Positions 1-9,831 of a DNA stretch of 64,000 bases are shown here, one piece after another (within the stretch, counting starts at the first letter, position 1; each line of letters opens with the position of its first letter). The stretch spans positions 1 through 64,000 of the forward strand of contig CAXHSA010000004.1 in assembly GCA_964019055.1 (NCBI GenBank), given 5' to 3'. Position numbers and translations under genes: made by a program. Below the pieces are notes generated by a model that was not told the DNA's origin, did no database searches, and worked only from the letters and a program-made list of their open reading frames with translations. This stretch comes from Anthopleura xanthogrammica (Eukaryota > Cnidaria > Anthozoa > Actiniaria > Actiniidae).

Positions 1-148
1 TCGTGCCAGCAATCCATTTCCGTGATCAAAATTGGCAAATTCCAAAATCGTAAAGTGCCTAACTTTGTAGCTGCGCATGCGCGGGCACCAAAACTAGGGG
101 AAGACTGCCGAATTTTCACAAGATAAACGTGACCATGTATGGGTGGAA
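1..148. repeat. Satellite A reference monomer
   Basis: This is the first complete monomer of the 148-bp array. It has an A/T-rich left half (atcaaaattggcaaattcc, around 22-40), a short GC-rich core at 72-83 (tgcgcatgcgcg), then a mixed right part ending gggtggaa. Monomer 5 (593-740) is its closest relative and shares the gggtggaa end that the others replace with aggtagaa. The pair is four monomers (592 bp) apart. No promoter, splice signal or coding frame of note is seen. Confidence 0.9.
72..83. other. NRF-1/Ewg-type palindrome in satellite A monomer 1
   Basis: The 12 bases tgcgcatgcgcg match the published NRF-1 consensus YGCGCAYGCGCR at every position. The inner ten, gcgcatgcgc, form a perfect palindrome. 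The whole element alternates purine and pyrimidine, a pattern that can favour Z-DNA. Binding in this organism is not shown. In a satellite this may be chance carried by repetition. Confidence 0.5.
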
Positions 149-663
149 TCGTGCCAGTAATCCATTTCCGTGATCAAAATTGACAAATTCAGAAATCGTA
201 AAGTGCCTAACTTTGTAGCTGCGCATGCTCGGGAACCAAAACTAGGGGAAGACTGCCGAATTTTCACAAGATAAACATGACCATGTATAGGTAGAATCGT
301 GCCAGCAATCCATTTCCGTGATCAAAATTGGCAAATTCAGAAATCGTAAAGTGCCTATCTTTGTAGCTGCGCATGCTCGGGCACCAAAACTAGGGGAAGA
401 CTGCCGAATTTTCACAAGATAAACATGACCATGTATAGGTAGAATCGTGCCAGTAATCCATTTCCGTGATCAAAATTGAGAAATTCCAAAATCGTAAAGT
501 GCCTAACTTTGTAGCTGCACATGCGAGGGCACCAAAACTAGGGGAAGACTGCCAAATTTTCACAAGATAAACGTGACCATGTATAGGTAGAATCGTGCCA
601 GCAATCCATTTCCGTGATCAAAATTGGCAAATTCCAAAATCGTAAAGTGCCTAACTTTGTAGC

Positions 664-675
664 TGCGCATGCGCG
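664..675. other. NRF-1/Ewg-type palindrome in satellite A monomer 5
   Basis: This copy is identical to the element at 72-83 (tgcgcatgcgcg) and again fits the full YGCGCAYGCGCR consensus. The corresponding sites in monomers 2 and 3 (220-231, 368-379) read tgcgcatgctcg, and that in monomer 4 (516-527) reads tgcacatgcgag. Those break the palindrome, so intact and broken sites coexist in the array. Confidence 0.5.
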
Positions 676-811
676 GGCACCAAAACTAGGGGAAGACTGC
701 CGAATTTTCACAAGATAAACGTAACCATGTATGGGTGGAATCGTGCCAGTAATCCATTTCCGTGATCAAAATTGAGAAATTCCAAAATCGTAAACTGCCT
801 AACTTTGTAGC

Positions 812-823
812 TGCGCATGCGCA
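812..823. other. NRF-1/Ewg-type palindrome in satellite A monomer 6
   Basis: The element reads tgcgcatgcgca, a fully self-complementary 12-mer and a perfect match to YGCGCAYGCGCR. It is the only copy in the window whose palindrome extends to all 12 bases. Confidence 0.5.
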
Positions 824-888
824 GGCACCACAACTAGGGGAAGACTGCCGAATTTTCACAAGATAAACGTGACCATGTATAGGTAGAA

Positions 889-1021
889 TCGTGCCAGCAA
901 TCCATTTCCGTGATCAAAATTGGCAAATTCCAAAATCGTAAAGTGCCTACCTTTGTAGCTGCGCATGCGCGGGCACCAAAAGTAGGGGAAGACTGCCGAA
1001 TTTTCACAAGATAAACGTGAC
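889..1021. repeat. Truncated last satellite A monomer
   Basis: The monomer keeps 133 of 148 bp and ends at ataaacgtgac (1011-1021), where the other copies continue catgtat. It has private changes: cctacc for cctaac, and aaaagtag for aaaactag. It stays clearly readable up to the break, so the boundary is a sharp breakpoint, not a gradual decay. Confidence 0.9.
960..971. other. NRF-1/Ewg-type palindrome in satellite A monomer 7
   Basis: The sequence tgcgcatgcgcg matches YGCGCAYGCGCR and lies 50 bp left of the boundary with the 329-bp satellite. It is the last intact copy, in the truncated final monomer. Confidence 0.5.
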
Positions 1022-1026
1022 GTCAG
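1016..1026. other. Junction between the 148-bp and 329-bp satellites
   Basis: Satellite A reads through gtgac at 1017-1021, and satellite B reads from cgtcagcg at 1021-1028. One base (c1021) fits both, so the join has at most 1 bp of microhomology and no filler. The join creates TGACGTCA at 1018-1025, a perfect 8-bp palindrome identical to the full cAMP-response element. It is absent from either parent repeat. That is most simply a coincidence of the join, although palindromes can also mark break-prone sites. Confidence 0.9.
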
Positions 1027-1350
1027 CGAAAAACCTGGTTTTGAGAGCCAAAATAGCCATTTTTCAGTTTTTGGGGCTAAAAAGGTTTTTTTCCCAGCAA
1101 AACAGTGTTTTGGACACCGAAAATGTGCTTTTCTCGGCCAAAGGGTGCGTTTAGCAGTGAAAACGTCGTGTTTGGACCAAGAGAAAATTCTCAGCAAAAT
1201 TCCAATTTGGTCAGCAAAAAACAGTTTTTTTGACCAAAAAGCACCTATTCTCAGCCAAAACCCCATTTTTTTTCGCCAAAAAGTCGTGTTTTTATCTCAA
1301 GAGGTATTTTCAGGAGCAAAAAGTGGGGGTTTCAGCCAACCGGTCACGCC
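1022..1350 (+). repeat. Satellite B reference monomer with ~20-bp modules
   Basis: This first monomer matches the consensus. It can be cut into 15-16 degenerate modules of 14-26 bp (mean about 20.6), nearly all starting gc(c)/ga plus an A-run and ending in a T-run. Examples are gcaaaacagtgttttggaca, gcaaaattccaatttggtca and gccaaaaagtcgtgttttta. Centres of A- and T-runs, counted from c1024, fall near 8, 17.5, 28.5, 39, 47, 58, 66, 77.5, 86.5, 98.5, 107.5, 118, 128, 138.5 and 149, and resume from 195 to 308 at about 10-11 bp. The one clear gap is the 18-bp GC-rich stretch gccaaccggtcacgccgt at the end. Hand count gives 136 G+C of 329 and 11 CpG. A single AgeI site (accggt) occurs per monomer. 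Confidence 0.9.
1207..1237. other. 31-bp dyad element of satellite B (first of ~191)
   Basis: Arms ttggtca (1207-1213) and tgaccaa (1231-1237) are perfect reverse complements. Inside them a run of six A (1216-1221) faces six T (1225-1230) across a 3-base loop cag, with a 2-base bulge gc. This gives 13 possible pairs. It is the longest dyad I see in the monomer and is kept in almost every copy. It could extrude as a hairpin or be a dimeric protein site; neither is shown. Confidence 0.6.
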
Positions 1351-1806
1351 GTCAGCGAAAAACCTGGTTTTGAGAGCCAAAATAGCCATTTTTCAGTTTT
1401 TGGGGCTAAAAAGGTTTTTTCCCCAGCAAAACAGTGTTTTGGACACCGAAAATGTGCTTTTCTCGGCCAAAGGGTGCGTTTAGCAGTGAAAACGTCGTGT
1501 TTGGACCAAGAGAAAATTCTCAGCAAAATTCCAATTTGGTCAGCAAAAAACAGTTTTTTTGACCAAAAAGCACCTATTCTCAGCCAAAACCCCATTTTTT
1601 TTCGCCAAAAAGTCGTGTTTTTATCTCAAGAGGTATTTTCAGGAGCAAAAAGTGGGGGTTTCAGCCAACCGGTCACGCCGTCAGCGAAAAACCTGGTTTT
1701 GAGAGCCAAAATAGCCATTTTTCAGTTTTTGGGGCTAAAAAGGTTTTTTTCCCAGCAAAACAGTGTTTTGGACACCGAAAATGTGCTTTTCTCGGCCAAA
1801 GGGTGC

Positions 1807-2949
1807 ATTTAGCAGTGAAAACGTCGTGTTTGGACCAAGAGAAAATTCTCAGCAAAATTCCAATTTGGTCTGCAAAAAACAGTTTTTTTGACCAAAAAGC
1901 ACCTATTCTCAGCCAAAACCCCATTTTTTTTCGCCAAAAAGTCGTGTTTTTATCTCAAGAGGTATTTTCAGGAGCAAAAAGTGGGGGTTTCAGCCAACCG
2001 GTCACGCCGTCAGCGAAAAACCTGGTTTTGAGAGCCAAAATAGCCATTTTTCAGTTTTTGGGGCTAAAAAGGTTTTTTTCCCTGCAAAACAGTGTTTTGG
2101 ACACCGAAAATGTGCTTTTCTCGGCCAAAGGGTGCGTTTAGCAGTGAAAACGTCGTGTTTGGACCAAGAGAAAATTCTCAGCAAAATTCCAATTTGGTCA
2201 GCAAAAAACAGTTTTTTTGACCAAAAAGCACCTATTCTCAGCCAAAACCCCATTTTTTTCGCCAAAAAGTCGTGTTTTTATCTCAAGAGGTATTTTCAGG
2301 AGCAAAAAGTGGGGGTTTCAGCCAACCGGTCACGCCGTCAGCGAAAAACCTGGTTTTGAGAGCCCAAATAGCCATTTTTCAGTTTTTGGGGCTAAAAAGG
2401 TTTTTTTCCCAGCAAAACAGTGTTTTGGACACCGAAAATGTGCTTTTCTCGGCCAAAGGGTGCGTTTAGCAGTGAAAACGTCGTGTTTGGACCAAGAGAA
2501 AATTCTCAGCAAAATTCCAATTTGGTCAGCAAAAAACAGTTTTTTTGACCAAAAAGCACCTATTCTCAGCCAAAACCCCATTTTTTTTCGCCAAAAAGTC
2601 GTGTTTTTATCTCAAGAGGTATTTTCAGGAGCAAAAAGTGGGGGTTTCAGCCAACCGGTCACGCCGTCAGCGAAAAACCTGGTTTTGAGAGCCCAAATAG
2701 CCATTTTTCAGTTTTTGGGGCTAAAAAGGTTTTTTTCCCAGCAAAACAGTGTTTTGGACACCGAAAATGTGCTTTTCTCGGCCAAAGGGTGCGTTTAGCA
2801 GTGAAAACGTCGTGTTCGGACCAAGAGAAAATTCTCAGCAAAATTCCAATTTGGTCAGCAAAAAACAGTTTTTTTGACCAAAAAGCACCTATTCTCAGCC
2901 AAAACCCCATTTTTTTTCGCCAAAAAGTCGTGTTTTTATCTCAAGAGGG
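1807..2949 (+). repeat. Block A of a long-range duplication (partner 58459-59601)
   Basis: Five uncommon variants occur in the same order and spacing as in 58459-59601, at a constant offset of 56,652 bp: gcattt (a1807), a 7-T instead of 8-T run just after 2250, gcccaaat twice (c2365, c2694) and gagggatttt (g2949). The rarer gagtgcccaaat follows at 3348; its counterpart is at 61316, exactly four monomers (1316 bp) further than expected. The partner therefore gained, or this block lost, four units. Confidence 0.75.
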
Positions 2950-5900
2950 ATTTTCAGGAGCAAAAAGTGGGGGTTTCAGCCAACCGGTCACGCCGTCAGC
3001 GAAAAACCTGGTTTTGAGAGCCAAAATAGCCATTTTTCAGTTTTTGGGGCTAAAAAGGTTTTTTTCCCAGCAAAACAGTGTTTTGGACACCGAAAATGTG
3101 CTTTTCTCGGCCAAAGGGTGCGTTTAGCAGTGAAAACGTCGTGTTTGGACCAAGAGAAAATTCTCAGCAAAATTCCAATTTGGTCAGCAAAAAACAGTTT
3201 TTTTGACCAAAAAGCACCTATTCTCAGCCAAAACCCCATTTTTTTTCGCCAAAAAGTCGTGTTTTTATCTCAAGAGGTATTTTCAGGAGCAAAAAGTGGG
3301 GGTTTCAGCCAACCGGTCACGCCGTCAGCGAAAAACCTGGTTTTGAGTGCCCAAATAGCCATTTTTCAGTTTTTGGGGCTAAAAAGGTTTTTTTCCCAGC
3401 AAAACAGTGTTTTGGACACCGAAAATGTGCTTTTCTCGGCCAAAGGGTGCGTTTAGCAGTGAAAACGTCGTGTTTGGACCAAGAGAAAATTCTCAGCAAA
3501 ATTCCAATTTGGTCAGCAAAAAACAGTTTTTTTGACCAAAAAGCACCTATTCTCAGCCAAAACCCCATTTTTTTTCGCCAAAAAGTCGTGTTTTTATCTC
3601 AAGAGGTATTTTCAGGAGCAAAAAGTGGGGGTTTCAGCCAACCGGTCACGCCGTCAGCGAAAAACCTGGTTTTGAGAGCCAAAATAGCCATTTTTCAGTT
3701 TTTGGGGCTAAAAAGGTTTTTTTCCCAGCAAAACAGTGTTTTGGACACCGAAAATGTGCTTTTCTCGGCCAAAGGGTGCGTTTAGCAGTGAAAACGTCGT
3801 GTTTGGACCAAGAGAAAATTCTCAGCAAAATTCCAATTTGGTCAGCAAAAAACAGTTTTTTTGACCAAAAAGCACCTATTCTCAGCCAAAACCCCATTTT
3901 TTTTCGCCAAAAAGTCGTGTTTTTATCTCAAGAGGTATTTTCAGGAGCAAAAAGTGGGGGTTTCAGCCAACCGGTCACGCCGTCAGCGAAAAACCTGGTT
4001 TTGAGAGCCAAAATAGCCATTTTTCAGTTTTTGGGGCTAAAAAGGTTTTTTTCCCAGCAAAACAGTGTTTTGGACACCGAAAATGTGCTTTTCTCGGCCA
4101 AAGGGTGCGTTTAGCAGTGAAAACGTCGTGTTTGGACCAAGAGAAAATTCTCAGCAAAATTCCAATTTGGTCAGCAAAAAACAGTTTTTTTGACCAAAAA
4201 GCACCTATTCTCAGCCAAAAGCCCATTTTTTTTTCGCCAAAAAGTCGTGTTTTTATCTCAAGAGGTATTTTCAGGAGCAAAAAGTGGGGGTTTCAGCCAA
4301 CCGGTCACGCCGTCAGCGAAAAACCTGGTTTTGAGAGCCAAAATACCCATTTTTCAGTTTTTGGGGCTAAAAAGGTTTTTTTCCCAGCAAAACAGTGTTT
4401 TGGACACCGAAAATGTGCTTTTCTTGGCCAAAGGGTGCGTTTAGCAGTGAAAACGTCGTGTTTGGACCAAGAGAAAATTCTCAGCAAAATTCCAATTTGG
4501 TCAGCAAAAAACAGTTTTTTTGACCAAAAAGCACCTATTCTCAGCCAAAACCCCATTTTTTTTCGCCAAAAAGTCGTGTTTTTATCTCAAGAGGTATTTT
4601 CAGGAGCAAAAAGTGGTGGTTTCAGCCAACCGGTCACGCCGTCAGCGAAAAACCTGGTTTTGAGAGCCAAAATAGCCATTTTTCAGTTTTTGGGGCTAAA
4701 AAGGTTTTTTTCCCAGCAAAACAGTGTTTTGGACACCGAAAATGTGCTTTTCTCGGCCAAAGGGTGCGTTTAGCAGAGAAAACGTCGTGTTTGGACCAAG
4801 AGAAAATTCTCAGCAAAATTCCAATTTGGTCAGCAAAAAACAGTTTTTTTGATCAAAAAGCACCTATTCTCAGCCAAAACCCCATTTTTTTTCGCCAAAA
4901 AGTCGTGTTTTTATCTCAAGAGGTATTTTCAGGAGCAAAAAGTGGGGGTTTCAGCCAACCGGTCACGCCGTCAGCGAAAAACCTGGTTTTGAGAGCCAAA
5001 ATAGCCATTTTTCAGTTTTTGGGGCTAAAAAGGTTTTTTTCCCAGCAAAACAGTGTTTTGGACACCGAAAATGTGCTTTTCTCGGCCAAAGGGTGCGTTT
5101 AGCAGTGAAAACGTCGTGTTTGGACCAAGAGAAAATTCTCAGCAAAATTCCAATTTGGTCAGCAAAAAACAGTTTTTTTGACCAAAAAGCACCTATTCTC
5201 AGCCAAAACCCCATTTTTTTTCGCCAAAAAGTCGTGTTTTTATCTCAAGAGGTATTTTCAGGAGCAAAAAGTGGGGGTTTCAGCCAACCGGTCACGCTGT
5301 CAGCGAAAAACCTGGTTTTGAGAGCCAAAATAGCCATTTTTCAGTTTTTGGGGCTAAAAAGGTTTTTTTCCCAGCAAAACAGTGTTTTGGACACCGAAAA
5401 TGTGCTTTTCTCGGCCAAAGGGTGCGTTTAGCAGTGAAAACGTCGTGTTTGGACCAAGAGAAAATTCTCAGCAAAATTCCAATTTGGTCAGCAAAAAACA
5501 GTTTTTTTGACCAAAAAGCACCTATTCTCAGCCAAAACCCCATTTGTTTTCGCCAAAAAGTCGTGTTTTTATCTCAAGAGGTATTTTCAGGAGCAAAAAG
5601 TGGGGGTTTCAGCCAACCGGTCACGCCGTCAGCGAAAAACCTGGTTTTTAGAGCCAAAATAGCCATTTTTCAGTTTTTGGGGCTAAAAAGGTTTTTTTCC
5701 CAGCAAAACAGTGTTTTGGACACCGAAAATGTGCTTTTCTCGGCCAAAGGGTGCGTTTAGCAGTGAAAACGTCGTGTTTGGACCAAGAGAAAATTCTCAG
5801 CAAAATTCCAATTTGGTCAGCAAAAAACAGTTTTTTTGACCAAAAAGCACCTATTCTCAGCCAAAACCCCATTTTTTTTCGCCAAAAAGTCGTGTTTTTA

Positions 5901-6128
5901 TCTCAAGAGGTATTTTCAGGAGCAAAAAGTGGGGGTTTCAGCCAACCGGTCACGCCGTCAGCGAAAAACCTGGTTTTGAGAGCCAAAATAGCCATTTTTC
6001 AGTTTTTGGGGCTAAAAAGGTTTTTTTCCCAGCAAAACAGTGTTTTGGACACCGAAAATGTGCTTTTCTCGGCCAAAGGGTGCGTTTAGCAGTGAAAACG
6101 TCGTGTTTGGACCAAGAGAAAATTCTCA

Positions 6129-6168
6129 GCAAAATTCCAATTTGGGCAGCAAAATTCCAATTTGGTCA
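6129..6168 (+). repeat. 20-bp single-module duplication, monomer near 6080
   Basis: The module gcaaaattccaatttggtca is present twice in tandem (6129-6148 and 6149-6168), the first copy with ggg for ggt. The duplication is exactly one sub-repeat long and adds two helical turns. The same monomer has a 9-T run and caggggc in place of caggagc. The combination recurs at 9113 and 9792, so all three derive from one event. Confidence 0.9.
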
Positions 6169-6553
6169 GCAAAAAACAGTTTTTTTGACCAAAAAGCACC
6201 TATTCTCAGCCAAAACCCCATTTTTTTTTCGCCAAAAAGTCGTGTTTTTATCTCAAGAGGTATTTTCAGGGGCAAAAAGTGGGGGTTTCAGCCAACCGGT
6301 CACGCCGTCAGCGAAAAACCTGGTTTTGAGAGCCAAAATAGCCATTTTTCAGTTTTTGGGGCTAAAAAGGTTTTTTTCCCAGCAAAACAGTGTTTTGGAC
6401 ACCGAAAATGTGCTTTTCTCGGCCAAAGGGTGCGTTTAGCAGTGAAAACGTCGTGTTTGGACCAAGAGAAAATTCTCAGCAAAATTCCAATTTGGTCAGC
6501 AAAAAACAGTTTTTTTGACCAAAAAGCACCTATTCTCAGCCAAAACCCCATTT

Positions 6554-6930
6554 GTTTTCGCCAAAAAGTCGTGTTTTTATCTCAAGAGGTATTTTCAGGA
6601 GCAAAAAGTGGGGGTTTCAGCCAACCGGTCACGCCGTCAGCGAAAAACCTGGTTTTGAGAGCCAAAATAGCCATTTTTCAGTTTTTGGGGCTAAAAAGTT
6701 TTTTTTCCCAGCAAAACAGTGTTTTGGACACCGAAAATGTGCTTTTCTCGGCCAAAGGGTGCGTTTAGCAGTGAAAACGTCGTGTTTGGACCAAGAGAAA
6801 ATTCTCAGCAAAATTCCAATTTGGTCAGCAAAAAACAGTTTTTTTGACCAAAAAGCACCTATTCTCAGCCAAAACCCCATTTTTTTTTCGCCAAAAAGTC
6901 GTATTTTTATCTCAAGAGGTATTTTCAGGG
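6554..6930 (+). repeat. Variant block repeated at 10546-10922
   Basis: Four point variants are spaced identically here and 3992 bp later: ccatttgttttcg (g6554), aaaagtttttttt (t6699), gtcgtattttt (a6903) and caggggc (g6930). A 9-T run accompanies them. The offset equals 12 monomers plus 44 bp, the 44 coming from two module duplications and 1-bp T-run gains lying between. Confidence 0.85.
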
Positions 6931-9112
6931 GCAAAAAGTGGGGGTTTCAGCCAACCGGTCACGCCGTCAGCGAAAAACCTGGTTTTGAGAGCCAAAATAG
7001 CCATTTTTCAGTTTTTGGGGCTAAAAAGGTTTTTTTCCCAGCAAAACAGTGTTTTGGACACCGAAAATGTGCTTTTCTCGGCCAAAGGGTGCGTTTAGCA
7101 GTGAAAACGTCGTGTTTGGACCAAGAGAAAATTCTCAGCAAAATTCCAATTTGGTCAGCAAAAAACAGTTTTTTTGACCAAAAAGCACCTATTCTCAGCC
7201 AAAACCCCATTTTTTTTCGCCAAAAAGTCGTGTTTTTATCTCAAGAGGTATTTTCAGGAGCAAAAAGTGGGGGTTTCAGCCAACCGGTCACGCCGTCAGC
7301 GAAAAACCTGGTTTTGAGAGCCAAAATAGCCATTTTTCAGTTTTTGGGGCTAAAAAGTTTTTTTTCCCAGCAAAACAGTGTTTTGGACACCGAAAATGTG
7401 CTTTTCTCGGCCAAAGGGTGCGTTTAGCAGTGAAAACGTCGTGTTTGGACCAAGAGAAAATTCTCAGCAAAATTCCAATTTGGTCAGCAAAGAACAGTTT
7501 TTTTGACCAAAAAGCACCTATTCTCAGCCAAAACCCCATTTTTTTTCGCCAAAAAGTCGTGTTTTTATCTCAAGAGGTATTTTCAGGAGCAAAAAGGGGG
7601 GGTTTCAGCCAACCGGTCACGCCGTCAGCGAAAAACCTGGTTTTGAGAGCCAAAATAGCCATTTTTCAGTTTTTGGGGCTAAAAAGGTTTTTTTCCCAGC
7701 AAAACAGTGTTTTGGACACCGAAAATGTGCTTTTCTCGGCCAAAGGGTGCGTTTAGCAGTGAAAACGTCGTGTTTGGACCAAGAGAAAATTCTCAGCAAA
7801 ATTCCAATTTGGTCAGCAAAAAACAGTTTTTTTGACCAAAAAGCACCTATTCTCAGCCAAAACCCCATTTTTTTTCGCCAAAAAGTCGTGTTTTTATCTC
7901 AAGAGGTACTTTCAGGAAGAAAAAGTGGGGGTTTCAGCCAACCGGTCACGCCGTCAGCGAAAAACCTGGTTTTGAGAGCCAAAATAGCCATTTTTCAGTT
8001 TTTGGGGCTAAAAAGGTTTTTTTCCCAGCAAAACAGTGTTTTGGACACCGAAAATGTGCTTTTCTCGGCCAAAGGGTGCGTTTAGCAGTGAAAACGTCGT
8101 GTTTGGACCAAGAGAAAATTCTCAGCAAAATTCCAATTTGGTCAGCAAAAAACAGTTTTTTTGACCAAAAAGCACCTATTCTCAGCCAAAACCCCATTTT
8201 TTTTCGCCAAAAAGTCGTGTTTTTATCTCAAGAGGTATTTTCAGGAGCAAAAAGTGGGGGTTTCAGCCAACCGGTCACGCCGTCAGCGAAAAACCTGGTT
8301 TTGAGAGCCAAAATAGCCATTTTTCAGTTTTTGGGGCTAAAAAGGTTTTTTTCCCAGCAAAACAGTGTTTTGGACACCGAAAATGTGCTTTTCTCGGCCA
8401 AAGGGTGCGTTTAGCAGTGAAAACGTCGTGTTTGGACCAAGAGAAAATTCTCAGCAAAATTCCAATTTGGTCAGCAAAAAACAGTTTTTTTGACCAAAAA
8501 GCACCTATTCTCAGCCAAAACCCCATTTTTTTTCGCCAAAAAGTCGTGTTTTTATCTCAAGAGGTATTTTCAGGAGCAAAAAGTGGGGGTTTCAGCCAAC
8601 CGGTCACGCCGTCAGCGAAAAACCTGGTTTTGAGAGCCAAAATAGCCATTTTTTCAGTTTTTGGGGCTAAAAAGGTTTTTTTCCCAGCAAAACAGTGTTT
8701 TGGACACCGAAAATGTGCTTTTCTCGGCCAAAGGGTGCGTTTAGCAGTGAAAACGTCGTGTTTGGACCAAGAGAAAATTCTCAGCAAAATTCCAATTTGG
8801 TCAGCAAAAAACAGTTTTTTTGACCAAAAAGCACCTATTCTCAGCCAAAACCCCATTTTTTTTCGCCAAAAAGTCGTGTTTTTATCTCAAGAGGTATTTT
8901 CAGGAGCAAAAAGTGGGGGTTTCAGCCAACCGGTCACGCCGTCAGCGAAAAACCTGGTTTTGAGAGCCAAAATAGCCATTTTTCAGTTTTTGGGGCTAAA
9001 AAGGTTTTTTTCCCAGCAAAACAGTGTTTTAGACACCGAAAATGTGCTTTTCTCGGCCAAAGGGTGCGTTTAGCAGTAAAAACGTCGTGTTTGGACCAAG
9101 AGAAAATTCTCA

Positions 9113-9152
9113 GCAAAATTCCAATTTGGGCAGCAAAATTCCAATTTGGTCA
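9113..9152 (+). repeat. 20-bp single-module duplication, second copy
   Basis: This carries the same gcaaaattccaatttgggca plus gcaaaattccaatttggtca arrangement as 6129-6168, with the same 9-T run and caggggc downstream. It adds a nearby private change, gcagtaaaaacg, and shares tgttttagacacc (near 9031) with the third copy (near 9710). Confidence 0.9.
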
Positions 9153-9791
9153 GCAAAAAACAGTTTTTTTGACCAAAAAGCACCTATTCTCAGCCAAAAC
9201 CCCATTTTTTTTTCGCCAAAAAGTCGTGTTTTTATCTCAAGAGGTATTTTCAGGGGCAAAAAGTGGGGGTTTCAGCCAACCGGTCACGCCGTCAGCGAAA
9301 AACCTGGTTTTGAGAGCCAAAATAGCCATTTTTCAGTTTTTGGGGCTAAAAAGGTTTTTTTCCCAGCAAAACAGTGTTTTGGACACCGAAAATGTGCTTT
9401 TCTCGGCCAAAGGGTGCGTTTAGCAGTGAAAACGTCGTGTTTGGACCAAGAGAAAATTCTCAGCAAAATTCCAATTTGGTCAGCAAAAAACAGTTTTTTT
9501 GACCAAAAAGCACCTATTCTCAGCCAAAACCCCATTTTTTTTCGTCAAAAAGTCGTGTTTTTATCTCAAGAGGTATTTTCAGGAGCAAAAAGTGGGGGTT
9601 TCAGCCAACCGGTCACGCCGTCAGCGAAAAACCTGGTTTTGAGAGCCAAAATAGCCATTTTTCAGTTTTTGGGGCTAAAAAGGTTTTTATCCCAGCAAAA
9701 CAGTGTTTTAGACACCGAAAATGTGCTTTTCTCGGCCAAAGGGTGCGTTTAGCAGTGAAAACGTCGTGTTTGGACCAAGAGAAAATTCTCA

Positions 9792-9831
9792 GCAAAATTC
9801 CAATTTGGGCAGGAAAATTCCAATTTGGTCA
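9792..9831 (+). repeat. 20-bp single-module duplication, third copy
   Basis: The same duplication lies 679 bp after the second copy (two monomers plus 21 bp). Its second module begins gg instead of gc (9812-9813), a later substitution. Together with the shared tgttttagacacc upstream, this makes the copies at 9113 and 9792 a dimer-scale duplication. Confidence 0.9.

Larger units (their letters stand above)
1..1021. repeat. Satellite A: 148-bp tandem repeat array (6.9 copies, right edge)
   Basis: Monomers begin with tcgtgccag at 1, 149, 297, 445, 593, 741 and 889. Every spacing is exactly 148 bp, with no indel. The seventh monomer is cut at 1021, where the 329-bp satellite begins. The array starts inside the repeat at base 1, so it probably continues to the left. 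Neighbouring monomers differ by roughly 6% (about nine differences between the first two), far more than neighbours in the adjacent satellite. Odd monomers (1, 3, 5, 7) read gcaatcc and ttggc; even monomers (2, 4, 6) read gtaatcc and ttgac or ttgag. This gives a 296-bp A-B dimer. No gene is seen. The 148-bp length is close to the 147 bp wrapped by a nucleosome core; a link to phased nucleosomes is inference. I do not recognise the family. Confidence 0.96.

Noticed and set aside
1018..1025. Functional CRE promoter element
   Set aside because: TGACGTCA is produced by the join of two satellites and occurs once. There is no gene or promoter context.
856..1266. 136-codon minus-strand open frame crossing the satellite junction
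   Set aside because: It is a chance fusion of the satellite B minus frame with satellite A sequence; no family resemblance is seen.
1..1350. Common origin of satellites A and B
   Set aside because: They share only short words such as aaattcc and caaaatt, expected for A/T-rich sequence. I see no extended alignment.
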